Below are positions 1-6,474 of a stretch of 28,046 nt of DNA, one piece after another. Position numbers and translations under genes: made by a program. The notes beneath the pieces are model-generated. The model did not search any database. It was given only the letters and a program-made list of their open reading frames with translations, and was not told where the DNA came from. The stretch is from Armatimonadota bacterium. GTDB lineage: Bacteria; Armatimonadota; Fimbriimonadia; Fimbriimonadales; Fimbriimonadaceae. Within the stretch, counting starts at the first letter, position 1. Every line of letters begins with the position of its first letter. Location of the stretch: NCBI GenBank assembly GCA_023392285.1, contig JAEVZK010000107.1, forward strand, positions 1-28,046, in the 5' to 3' direction.

Positions 1-175
1 CAAAATCGCCCAAGTATAGAGTCACTGCCGTGCCAATTTGTCGGAGATTGGCGAGGCAAGACGTTTTCTTAGCTGCCTCCTTTGCGCGACTAAAAACTGG
101 AAAGAGGAGGGCTGCGAGAATGGCGATGATGGCGATGACCACCAGTAGTTCAATCAGGGTAAATGCTCTCTTCAT
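1..175 (-). CDS. Type IV pilin-like / prepilin N-terminal domain protein (partial, 3' end outside window)
   Basis: The reverse strand reads MKRAFTLIELLVVIAIIAIL at its start and continues for 58 codons until it runs off the left edge. This is the class III signal of type IV pilins and pseudopilins: a short basic leader, the FTLIE motif cut by prepilin peptidase, then a hydrophobic helix. It goes on with AALLFPVFSRAKEAAKKTSC and LANLRQIGTA, as in the large pilin-like families of Armatimonadota and Planctomycetes (DUF1559-type). The residue before the cleavage site is Ala instead of the usual Gly. The C-terminal domain is outside the window, so pilus subunit, pseudopilin and surface protein cannot be told apart. 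The gene diverges from the lipoprotein gene at 209, with 33 bp between the starts. Confidence 0.9.
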   Translation of the reverse strand, partial: MKRAFTLIELLVVIAIIAILAALLFPVFSRAKEAAKKTSCLANLRQIGTAVTLYLGDF

Positions 176-196
176 ATTTTTTGTCGCCACTTTGAA

Positions 197-202
197 TACA
201 AT
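197..202 (+). promoter_or_regulatory. -10-like hexamer TACAAT, 6 nt before the lipoprotein ATG
   Basis: TACAAT is followed by 6 nt and then the ATG at 209. No clear -35 is visible. The spacing predicts transcription starting at or next to the start codon. The reverse strand of the same bases reads TATTGT (203-198), which could be the -10 of the divergent prepilin gene. Confidence 0.5.
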
Positions 203-208
203 AAATGC

Positions 209-826
209 ATGCGCTACGACTTCGCATTTATCGGCATCCTTGGAGTTTCTCTCCTTTTGACGGGTTGTGGCAGCCCAAATCGCGAACCCGTAGCCAACAC
301 CAACAAACCGGCCGCCAAGGGACACGGAGCGAGCCGAGTGTCGATCAAGCATGCAAACGACCCCGATGCAGCGGAAATCGACAAGGCTCCCAAAGACATT
401 ACCGTGGAAGAGCTGATCGCTACCAAGATGCCGGAGGGATCGAAAGATCTTGAGAACTACACCAATTCGCGAGTTGGTGAGTTTGAGCGTAGCACCTTTC
501 GATTGAAAGGCACCCTTAAGTCGATCCAGCACAAGAAGGATGGCGACTATTATCTCGTGATGGTGGGGCAGTCCGGCGCAGAAGCGGTTGTAGAGGTGCC
601 CGACCCCGACTTGTGCAAGGGCAGCCCAATCCTGCCGGAAATTACGAAGGCGAGAGACGAACTGGAAGCGAAATATCACCCAACCGATGAGGTGAAAACT
701 ATTGGCGCTCCGGCAGTGATCGAGGGTGTCGGATTCTACGGCTTCAAGGGTAAGCCGGGAAGCGGCGGCAACGGTCGGCCGTCACGCCTGATGCCGGGCA
801 CAGGATTCTCCGAAGTCAAGAAGTAG
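209..826 (+). CDS. Putative lipoprotein with OB-fold-like region, unknown function
   Basis: A 205-aa protein with a lipoprotein signal peptide: hydrophobic residues 5-17 and a lipobox LTGC at 17-20, so the mature protein should start at Cys20 and be membrane-anchored. Residues 25-90 are polar and look like a linker. From about residue 95 there is a beta-rich segment (RLKGTLKSIQ, DGDYYLVMVG, AEAVVEVPDPDLC) ending in VIEGVGFYGFKGK. This layout resembles small uncharacterised OB-fold-like secreted proteins that end in a G-V-G-F-[FY] strand; that comparison is from memory. There is no Shine-Dalgarno sequence, and a TACAAT lies 6 nt upstream. It diverges from the prepilin gene. No enzymatic motif is seen. 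Confidence 0.75.
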   Translation: MRYDFAFIGILGVSLLLTGCGSPNREPVANTNKPAAKGHGASRVSIKHANDPDAAEIDKAPKDITVEELIATKMPEGSKDLENYTNSRVGEFERSTFRLKGTLKSIQHKKDGDYYLVMVGQSGAEAVVEVPDPDLCKGSPILPEITKARDELEAKYHPTDEVKTIGAPAVIEGVGFYGFKGKPGSGGNGRPSRLMPGTGFSEVKK

Positions 827-875
827 CGCCCAGAACCGGCGCAGAGTTCTTACGTTTTTATGGCTGCGGATCGGC

Positions 876-881
876 TATCTT
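876..881 (+). promoter_or_regulatory. -10-like hexamer TATCTT, 7 nt before the VOC gene
   Basis: TATCTT is followed by 7 nt and the ATG at 889, with no Shine-Dalgarno sequence. It fits the TANNNT-start pattern of this window and suggests a leaderless transcript. Confidence 0.5.
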
Positions 882-888
882 AAAACTC

Positions 889-1311
889 ATGATTAATCGT
901 CTCAGCCATGGAACCATTTACGTTCTCGATCAGGAAGTCGCCTTCGATTTCTATGTGAACAAACTGGGATTCAAGGTTCACACCGATGCGATGATGGGCG
1001 AGACGTTTCGGTGGCTTACCGTCACCGCTCCCAGTGCTCCCGACTTCGAACTCATCCTGATGAAGGTGGGGGACGAGAGCGATTCTTCCCTCGGTAGTGA
1101 GGCTGCTGAGAAGCTTAAGGAACTCCTTGCCCTTGGCAAAATGGGGGTTGGGGTTCTCGAATGCGATGACTGCCTCGCCACTTACAAAGAGCTCGTTGCC
1201 AAGGGCGTCAAATTCGACCAAGAGCCGACCGAGCGCTTCTACGGCACCGAGGCGATCTTCAGCGATCCTTTCGGTAATTGGTTCAGCCTAACCGAGCGGA
1301 AAGCTCACTAG
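889..1311 (+). CDS. VOC (glyoxalase/bleomycin resistance/dioxygenase) family protein
   Basis: A 140-aa protein with the paired beta-alpha-beta-beta-beta modules of the vicinal oxygen chelate fold. The first strand is SHGTIYVLDQ, followed by a helix AFDFYVNKLGFKV and the strand FELILMKVG. The second module ends in GTEAIFSDPFGNWFSLTE, the typical C-terminal VOC signature. The length matches single-domain VOC proteins. His7 and acidic residues in FELILM and GTEAIF are candidate metal ligands, but the substrate cannot be inferred. The stop codon shares the four bases CTAG with the stop of the convergent protease gene, so the two genes end on each other. Confidence 0.88.
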   Translation: MINRLSHGTIYVLDQEVAFDFYVNKLGFKVHTDAMMGETFRWLTVTAPSAPDFELILMKVGDESDSSLGSEAAEKLKELLALGKMGVGVLECDDCLATYKELVAKGVKFDQEPTERFYGTEAIFSDPFGNWFSLTERKAH

Positions 1312-2456
1312 ATCACGCTTTTAGCGACCACCTCAACTGACATCGGTTTCCCATCGCGCAGGATTTGTAGGTTCCAGCTCTTGACGGATGGAGAGCGAAA
1401 TTCCTTTCGAAGTTCTTGCAAGCTCCATGTGCTTGCTGCCTTGCCGTTGACGTTGACGATCTCATCGCCGATCTGGAGTCCAGCGGTCTCAGCGGCACCG
1501 CCAGGCAGCATCCGCACGACTTTATATCGCCGGAGGTCATTCTCGAACGCGAAGAGGCTCATTCCGCTCTTGTCAGCTTCAAAGGGTTTGGCTACTTCAG
1601 GAGTGGCCTCGAACACAAGGCGCTTGTGCGGGTAGTCCACGAGCACACGCATACGGGTCAAAATGTCTCCGCCGAGCAGGAAGTCACAGTTCGATTGAGG
1701 GCCGAGTTGTCCTCCTTTAGCGTCGCTCAGAACGATTGGGAAGTGTGTAAATGAAATGCTTCCGATTTGCAGACGGTCTGCGCGAGTAAAATACCCTTCG
1801 TCGAATCCACCGACCCCGCCGCCCACCACGGTCCTAGGGGTTGTGACCAGCTTTGGCGAAACCGGATTTGCGGTGAGATATTTTTTGGAGAGAGTGCCGC
1901 TCGAGGCACCGCTGTCGATCATCACGTCCACCATTCTTTCCTTGCCGTCAACGGTCAGGTTCATCTTGGCATGAGGATGATTGGAGACAAAGGTGATGGG
2001 GACGACCTCACCATTCATCTTCACCATCATGTCACCCGGATATACGGAAAGTCGGCGGTGTGGGTAATCGATGCTCACCACGTACTTGTCAAGGAAATCT
2101 TTGCCGAGGATCACCTCAAGGCGTCGGCCCTCCGCGACGGCAAGTGATGTTAGCGGTATCGCGATCGTGACCGGGTGAGTGATCGAGCCGAAGGCGATAT
2201 TCGAGTTCTGGAGGAAGCGCCCGGTAATGGTATTCGGTCCAGCGCCGCTGGCTTCGATTTTTCCCGCACCCTCCAGCTTCCAGTTGTCGGCCAAGCCGAG
2301 ATCCATGACGGTTGCGCCTGCTCCGGTATCGAGGATCGCGCTGGCGGCATGCCCGTTCACGGTGGCGGGGAAGTAGATTCGATTGCCTACCAACTCGAAG
2401 GAAGAATCGAAGAGGGGTCCCTGCAGAGCAACCAATGAGAAAAGTGCGCCAAGCAT
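1308..2456 (-). CDS. Secreted retropepsin-like aspartyl protease with two catalytic modules and a C-terminal PDZ domain
   Basis: A 382-aa protein starting MLGALFSLVALQG, a short signal-like sequence. I prefer this start to the ATG at 2465 because a TAGAAT hexamer lies 7 nt before it and would otherwise overlap the start codon. Two single-chain retropepsin-like modules follow: AILDTGAGATVMD (Asp43) and VMIDSGASSGTLS (Asp181). Each is followed by a flap- and strand-rich region and a hydrophobic GxDxL segment (LGKDFLDKY, LGGDILTRM). The C-terminal domain (about 298-378) is a PDZ: KVVRMLPGGAAETAG then LQIGDEIVNVNGK. Together they suggest a periplasmic or cell-surface protease of the family that combines two retroviral-type aspartyl modules with PDZ. 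Substrate unknown. It converges with the VOC gene by a 4-nt overlap and diverges from the OsmC gene. Confidence 0.88.
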   Translation of the reverse strand: MLGALFSLVALQGPLFDSSFELVGNRIYFPATVNGHAASAILDTGAGATVMDLGLADNWKLEGAGKIEASGAGPNTITGRFLQNSNIAFGSITHPVTIAIPLTSLAVAEGRRLEVILGKDFLDKYVVSIDYPHRRLSVYPGDMMVKMNGEVVPITFVSNHPHAKMNLTVDGKERMVDVMIDSGASSGTLSKKYLTANPVSPKLVTTPRTVVGGGVGGFDEGYFTRADRLQIGSISFTHFPIVLSDAKGGQLGPQSNCDFLLGGDILTRMRVLVDYPHKRLVFEATPEVAKPFEADKSGMSLFAFENDLRRYKVVRMLPGGAAETAGLQIGDEIVNVNGKAASTWSLQELRKEFRSPSVKSWNLQILRDGKPMSVEVVAKSVI

Positions 2457-2463
2457 GGCAACC

Positions 2464-2469
2464 ATTCTA
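2464..2469 (-). promoter_or_regulatory. -10-like hexamer TAGAAT, 7 nt before the protease ATG
   Basis: On the reverse strand TAGAAT is followed by 7 nt and the ATG at 2456. It decides the start, because the upstream in-frame ATG at 2465 lies within the hexamer. Confidence 0.5.
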
Positions 2470-2513
2470 CGGGGCGGCTGAGCTCGACTCGGGTCCTCCT
2501 ACCCATCCTGATG

Positions 2514-2519
2514 TATCCT
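2514..2519 (+). promoter_or_regulatory. -10-like hexamer TATCCT, 6 nt before the OsmC ATG
   Basis: TATCCT is followed by 6 nt and the ATG at 2526. It favours 2526 over the in-frame ATG at 2511, which lies upstream of the hexamer. Confidence 0.5.
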
Positions 2520-2525
2520 CTTGCC

Positions 2526-2981
2526 ATGGCAAACATTCATGAATATCCGATTCAGGTCGAGTGGGAAGGCGGTCGGGATGGCAAGGGCAAGTGGACGGCG
2601 GAACATAGCGGTGCCAGCCTCCCGATCGCGGTACCGCCGGAGTTCCAAGGTCCGGGAGGAGCGACCAATCCGGAAGAGCTGCTTACCAGCGCGATCGCAA
2701 GCTGCTACACCATCACCTTTGGAATCATCGCCGCGAACCGCAAACTGCCGGTTTCTTCGCTTTCGGTGGAGGCGGTCGGGCAAGTGGAACAAAACGGCCC
2801 TTCTTTCAAGTACATCGGAATAACAATTAAACCCGTGATTACGCTCGCGAGCGACGCTGGCGATGATCAGGTGAAAATGGCGGAAGACATGGCTCACAAG
2901 GCGGATGCCTACTGCATCGTGACGAACGCGGTGAGAGGAAACATTCACATCGAGGTGCAACCGACGATCAATCGCGGTTAG
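2526..2981 (+). CDS. OsmC/Ohr family peroxiredoxin-like protein
   Basis: A 151-aa protein of the OsmC superfamily, thiol-dependent peroxidases that reduce organic hydroperoxides or related substrates in the cytoplasm. The first conserved Cys lies in ELLTSAIASCYTITF (Cys60), preceded by the family's P-E-E-L-L segment (GGATNPEELL). The second Cys is in DAYCIVTNAV (Cys130). The spacing of the two Cys residues, the long helix after Cys60 and the final strand IHIEV match OsmC proteins, as does the length. The in-frame ATG at 2511 would add MYPLA only and is disfavoured. The stop codon TAG is part of the TAGTAT hexamer in front of tpiA. Whether it acts as Ohr or OsmC cannot be decided by eye. Confidence 0.9.
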   Translation: MANIHEYPIQVEWEGGRDGKGKWTAEHSGASLPIAVPPEFQGPGGATNPEELLTSAIASCYTITFGIIAANRKLPVSSLSVEAVGQVEQNGPSFKYIGITIKPVITLASDAGDDQVKMAEDMAHKADAYCIVTNAVRGNIHIEVQPTINRG

Positions 2982-2984
2982 TAT
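2979..2984 (+). promoter_or_regulatory. -10-like hexamer TAGTAT, 7 nt before tpiA
   Basis: TAGTAT begins with the stop codon of the OsmC gene and is followed by 7 nt and the tpiA ATG at 2992. There is no Shine-Dalgarno sequence. Confidence 0.5.
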
Positions 2985-2991
2985 AGACAGC

Positions 2992-3783
2992 ATGAGAACG
3001 CGCCTGGTGGTTGGGAATTGGAAGATGAACAACACGATCCGCGAATCCGCGGCATCGGTGGAAGCTTTCGTCAAGATGGTGGATCTGAAGGGTGAGGTCG
3101 ATGTGGCCGTTTGCCCCAGCTACCTTTCCATTGCGCGAGTGCGGGAACTGCTTCGTGATACTCATATCAAGTTGGGCGGACAAGACGTATTTTGGGAGCA
3201 GAAGGGTGCCTTCACAGGGCAAGTGAGTGCGGCGATGCTCTCCGACGCGGGATGCACCTACTGCATAGTCGGCCATTCGGAAACGCGTGGACGCTTTGGG
3301 AAGTTGGAGACGGATCCAGCGACTCTAGGATATTTTTGCGAGTCAGAGTTGACGATCAATAAGAAGATCTGCGCTCTTATCTATTACTCGTTGACACCCA
3401 TTCTTTGCGTGGGGGAAAACGATGAAGAAAGGACGGCGGGGAAGACCGATGAGGTGATTGAGAGGCAGATCGTGGGGGCTTTGAATGAGCTCGACGCAGC
3501 CGAACTCTATGGCCTTGTTGTGGCTTACGAGCCGGTTTGGGCGATTGGAACCGGGAAGACGTGCGATACTGCCGAGGCGGAGAGGGTCTGCAAGATGATC
3601 CGATCTCTACTGGCGGAGAAGGTTGGCGCAGAAGATAGCGAGAATTTGCGAATCCTTTACGGTGGAAGTGTTAAGGCATCCAATGCACGAGAACTATTCT
3701 CGCAGCCCAACATCGATGGAGGGCTGGTGGGGGGCGCGAGTCTCGATCCGGCGGAGTTCTGCAAGATCGTATCCGCTGCTTAG
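2992..3783 (+). CDS. tpiA: Triosephosphate isomerase
   Basis: A 263-aa TIM-barrel enzyme that interconverts dihydroxyacetone phosphate and glyceraldehyde 3-phosphate in glycolysis and gluconeogenesis. All catalytic landmarks are present: VGNWKMN (Asn9, Lys11), the electrophilic His in IVGHSETR (His95), and the catalytic base in AYEPVWAIGTGKT (Glu180), whose AIGTGKT is the mobile loop 6. The phosphate-binding segments are ILYGGSVKASN and GGLVGGASL. Between His95 and the strand TPILCVGE there is about ten residues more than in the common GHSERR-FGETD type, giving a longer loop (HSETRGRFGKLETDPATLGYF). The start fits the leaderless TAGTAT-7-ATG arrangement. No glycolytic neighbours; the Rhs array starts just downstream. 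Confidence 0.97.
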   Translation: MRTRLVVGNWKMNNTIRESAASVEAFVKMVDLKGEVDVAVCPSYLSIARVRELLRDTHIKLGGQDVFWEQKGAFTGQVSAAMLSDAGCTYCIVGHSETRGRFGKLETDPATLGYFCESELTINKKICALIYYSLTPILCVGENDEERTAGKTDEVIERQIVGALNELDAAELYGLVVAYEPVWAIGTGKTCDTAEAERVCKMIRSLLAEKVGAEDSENLRILYGGSVKASNARELFSQPNIDGGLVGGASLDPAEFCKIVSAA

Positions 3784-3821
3784 GCAGCAGGAGAGGAATA
3801 CGACTGGGACGAGTCGAGGAT

Positions 3822-3875
3822 CATGTCGCGATGGATGATTGCACCACTTCTGGTCCTGGTTTGTTTCACCGGGTA
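3822..3875 (+). pseudogene. Remnant signal-peptide ORF at the left edge of the Rhs array
   Basis: From the ATG at 3822 the reading is MSRWMIAPLLVLVCFTG and then TAG, a basic start plus hydrophobic stretch like a signal peptide, cut off at the point where Rhs core homology begins (about 3873). It may be the 5' end of a former rhs gene or of another secreted protein that was joined to the core end by deletion. A weak GAGG lies just upstream. Too short to be sure that it was ever translated. Confidence 0.3.
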
Positions 3876-3960
3876 GACACGTTCGCTATGGCCTCGGCGC
3901 GAGCGCATCGAGCGGATTGAGAAGACGACCGACGCCTACGGCTCATCACCGGTCACGAAT

Positions 3961-4692
3961 GTGTCGTATCGTATCTATGATGGACACGGGAATATGGTTC
4001 GCACTCTAGCAAGAAGCGGCTCCGGCTACGCGGTTTCCGCCGAACGCATCTTCGGCGCATGGGGCGAAGTTCGAAACGGCTCCGGTCCCTCAGACTCAAA
4101 GGGCAAGTATTGCGCCAACCTCGGCCACGTGCAAGACGACGAGTCTGGCTTGATCTATATGCGCGCGAGATACTATGAGCCGGGCAGAGGACGGTTTGTG
4201 AGCGAAGACTCGAATCGTCATGGTTCGAATTGGTTCAACTACTGCGGTGACAACCCAGTGAACGCGATAGACCAATCCGGCAAAGAATTCAATAACATCT
4301 CTTATGTAACCATTCTTTTTGCCGGAGCTCTTTACGGGCTCGGCATCTTGTTAATGGCAGTTGCTTTAGTTCGTGCTATGTACGGCGGGCCAGCTCAGAT
4401 TAGGGACGCATCTAAATTGGCAGCTACGGGATTTGGGATGACAGTCCTCGGCTTGGCTGCTTTTGGAGCGTTAGCCAGTCATCAATCGGCAGAACTTGCT
4501 ATTGGGTCAGCGGCTGGCAGTCTACTGGCAGGCTCTGCAATTGGAGGTCTCTATTTTCCAGCCATGATGGCAATTCTGGGGGGTGCTTCACTGGGAGGCA
4601 AGAGCATGGCCGCAACCGCCGTCTTTGCTGTTTCGCTATACTCACTAATAACGCTCGCCTACATCGCTTCAATTGATTTTGATTCAGATTAG
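3961..4692 (+). CDS. Rhs core-end fragment with 4-TM variable C-terminal tip (cassette A)
   Basis: A 243-codon open frame that begins inside the Rhs core end. The upstream core DNA (3873-3960) has two single-base deletions relative to the copy at 6730, so no intact start exists and the GTG at 3961 is only the first possible start. Core motifs are RIFGAWGEVRNGSG, LGHVQDDESGLIYMRARYYE and NNPV-like DNPVNAIDQSG. The tip after DQSG is 136 aa with about four membrane helices (ISYVTILFAGALYGLGILL; FGMTVLGLAAFGALA; a Gly/Ala-rich third; VFAVSLYSLITLAYIAS) and an acidic tail. It is followed after 1 nt by a small membrane protein gene. Inferred: displaced toxin tip of a secreted Rhs protein, probably not expressed as a complete protein. 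Confidence 0.7.
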   Translation: MSYRIYDGHGNMVRTLARSGSGYAVSAERIFGAWGEVRNGSGPSDSKGKYCANLGHVQDDESGLIYMRARYYEPGRGRFVSEDSNRHGSNWFNYCGDNPVNAIDQSGKEFNNISYVTILFAGALYGLGILLMAVALVRAMYGGPAQIRDASKLAATGFGMTVLGLAAFGALASHQSAELAIGSAAGSLLAGSAIGGLYFPAMMAILGGASLGGKSMAATAVFAVSLYSLITLAYIASIDFDSD

Positions 4693-4693
4693 G

Positions 4694-4960
4694 ATGAGCA
4701 TTTATTTGAAAGCCTTAGCGCTTATCCTTCTCTTGCTTAGCAGTGGACTAGCATTTAGGCCGCGCGCTAAGGGCGACCGTTCGCCTTGTAGGAGCCGCTA
4801 TTTAGCGCTAGTAGCGAGCGGGTACCTTTGTTTGGCCCTTAGCATGGTAGCAATCCTGTTGCACATTCCATCATGGTTGAGTTTGGTTGCGACTTTTCTA
4901 GGGGTCCCGTGCTTTTTTGTTGCCGCTTCGTATCTGCCAGCCGACCCAACTGATGAATAG
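4694..4960 (+). CDS. Small multi-pass membrane protein, putative immunity partner of tip A
   Basis: An 88-aa hydrophobic protein starting at the ATG one base after the stop of cassette A, so translation is probably coupled. Segments KALALILLLLSSGLAF, YLALVASGYLCLALSMVAIL and WLSLVATFLGVPCFFVA are likely membrane helices, with a basic loop between helices 1 and 2. No known family is recognised. Its size, position and three-helix layout match the small proteins after tips C, main and E, which suggests the same role: an immunity protein acting in the membrane. Its last 8 nt overlap the ATG of the next Rhs core fragment. Confidence 0.65.
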   Translation: MSIYLKALALILLLLSSGLAFRPRAKGDRSPCRSRYLALVASGYLCLALSMVAILLHIPSWLSLVATFLGVPCFFVAASYLPADPTDE

Positions 4961-6083
4961 CTTCTATCTCCAAGACTCCTCCGATGCGACCCAGTACTCG
5001 CTGGACCACGAGGAAGAATATGGCTATGACGCCGACCTTGACTATCTGACCTCTGCGTCCTACGATGGAGGCTCCACGACAACGAACTGGACCTACGACG
5101 CGGCGGGAAACCGCAACGACGCCAGCGTAGTGGACAATCTCAACCGTGCCACCACCATCGGCGGCACGAGCCGGACTTACGATATCCTCGGCAACACCAC
5201 CGCGATTGGCTCGGGCCAATGGATGACGTGGGATGCTTTGAACCGGATGGCCTCCTACACCTCCGGCAGCAACACCACGAATTACACGTACCGGGCTGAC
5301 GGAATGCGGACCAAAAAGGACGGTCCGAGCACGGACGATGCTTACTACTACGACGGCCAGATGCAAATGGAGGAGGCCGAAACGACTTCGTCCTCCTCGA
5401 CCGTCACTGGCTACGGTCTAGGTGCGCGGGGGATCGACTACATCGCCGCAACGACGAGTTCTGGCACAACGGTCTCCTTCCCTGTATACGATGGACACGG
5501 CAACATGGTCGCCACCCTTTCTCGGAACGGTTCAAGCTACGTCTTAGGCAACCAGCGCATCTTCGGCGCGTGGGGAGGCGTTCTATCTGGTTCAAGCTCT
5601 GGCGATCCGAAGAACAGGTATTGCGCCAACCTCGGACATGTACAAGATGATGAGTCTGGGCTAATTTACATGCGGGCGAGATATTACGAGCCGAGGGCGG
5701 GACGGTTTGAATCAAAGGACAGCAATCTGAGTGGAACGAATTGGTACCTTTATTGCCGCGACAATCCAGTGACCATGACGGATCTGAGGGGCCTCGACGA
5801 GGGCCCTATTCTTCCAGGCGCAGCCGCGGCTTCGGTGGCGGGCACCACACTTGCTGGTGCCGAATTCGAAGCTAGCGCTGGAGTCGCTGCTATGATGGCC
5901 GGAGATAGTGGGCTTTCGACTCTGGTGCAGTCAGTATCGAGTTACCTGCTTAAAATGTTGGTAATGGGAAGTGAGGTATTGGTGGGGGAGGGAGGTGGCA
6001 CATACGCCACGGCAGTGGGCAGTACTGTTATTAGGTTTGTGGCGGGCGGCGATCAAGCGGTGAGACTTTCGCGATCAAGATGA
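4953..6083 (+). CDS. Rhs/YD-repeat core fragment with variable C-terminal tip (cassette B)
   Basis: A 376-aa Rhs fragment. The ATG at 4953 overlaps the end of the preceding small gene, and homology to the main rhs gene begins at FYLQDSSD (main: FYTQDSSD). It carries YD-type repeats (YGYDADLDYLT, WTYDAAGNRND, MTWDALNRMAS, NYTYRADGMRTKKD), then the core end with YGLGARGIDYI, YDGHGNMVATLS, GHVQDDESGLIYMRARYYE and DNPVTMTDLRG. The stretch between about residues 110 and 230 differs much more from the other copies, so this cassette comes from a diverged rhs lineage. The tip after DLRG is about 95 aa, Ala/Gly-rich at first and basic at the end (VRLSRSR); no known toxin motif. There is no signal peptide and no promoter hexamer. 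Confidence 0.75.
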   Translation: MNSFYLQDSSDATQYSLDHEEEYGYDADLDYLTSASYDGGSTTTNWTYDAAGNRNDASVVDNLNRATTIGGTSRTYDILGNTTAIGSGQWMTWDALNRMASYTSGSNTTNYTYRADGMRTKKDGPSTDDAYYYDGQMQMEEAETTSSSSTVTGYGLGARGIDYIAATTSSGTTVSFPVYDGHGNMVATLSRNGSSYVLGNQRIFGAWGGVLSGSSSGDPKNRYCANLGHVQDDESGLIYMRARYYEPRAGRFESKDSNLSGTNWYLYCRDNPVTMTDLRGLDEGPILPGAAAASVAGTTLAGAEFEASAGVAAMMAGDSGLSTLVQSVSSYLLKMLVMGSEVLVGEGGGTYATAVGSTVIRFVAGGDQAVRLSRSR

Positions 6084-6211
6084 GCATTGTGGAGAACGGA
6101 ACTCGGTTTTTTGGAATTTTTTCCGGAAATGCGGGCGGCATATACAACGTGGACGTTAAACAATTTGATCCTAGGTTTTGGCACTGGTTGGAGGACATCG
6201 TTAGTCAATGA
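6080..6211 (+). CDS. Small ORF coupled to cassette B by ATGA overlap
   Basis: A 43-aa ORF starting at the ATG at 6080, which overlaps the TGA stop of cassette B (ATGA). It reads MSIVENGTRFFGIFSGNAGG, then IYNVDVKQFDPRFWHWLEDI, and ends VSQ. It ends in another ATGA overlap with the next ORF. It might be a separate peptide, part of the immunity unit, or the real C-terminus of the cassette B tip displaced by a frameshift. In this frame the sequence stays open upstream only as far as 6035, so a frameshift near 6035-6080 would be needed. No family recognised. Confidence 0.45.
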   Translation: MSIVENGTRFFGIFSGNAGGIYNVDVKQFDPRFWHWLEDIVSQ

Positions 6212-6474
6212 CCGATGCCGATATATTGTTGAGCGCGCAAACAATCGCTAAGAGATTGCTAGAGGGCGACGTCGAAAGCCGAAGTGCGCATTTGACGAAT
6301 CGCGATAGCTTAACGTCTGCCTACAGAGCATGTATTGATTGCGAAATACGGGACATGTATGATCACTTGCTCACGGCAGACTCTTATATCCTGTGGCATG
6401 ACGAGATTCCAACGAGCGGGCAGATTGAGCGCTGGCTGCAGAGCCTTCTCGAGCACGGCCGGGGTGAAGTATGA
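6208..6474 (+). CDS. Small soluble protein, putative immunity partner of cassette B
   Basis: An 88-aa protein with the ATG overlapping the preceding stop (ATGA), the third ORF in a tightly coupled set. It is hydrophilic and helix-rich (ADILLSAQTIAKRLLEGDVE; YRACIDCEIRDMYDHLLTA; QIERWLQSLLEHG) and has no membrane segment, unlike the partners of the 4-TM tips. No known immunity family is recognised. Its last 11 nt overlap the beginning of the next Rhs core fragment at 6464. Confidence 0.6.
   Translation: MTDADILLSAQTIAKRLLEGDVESRSAHLTNRDSLTSAYRACIDCEIRDMYDHLLTADSYILWHDEIPTSGQIERWLQSLLEHGRGEV

Noticed and set aside
2499..3276. Open frames on the reverse strand across the OsmC gene and tpiA
   Set aside because: They are shadows of clearly identified genes and have no recognisable product.
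3775..3788. GCTGC-ttag-GCAGC inverted repeat at the tpiA stop
   Set aside because: Only 5 bp with no T-run; too weak to call a terminator.
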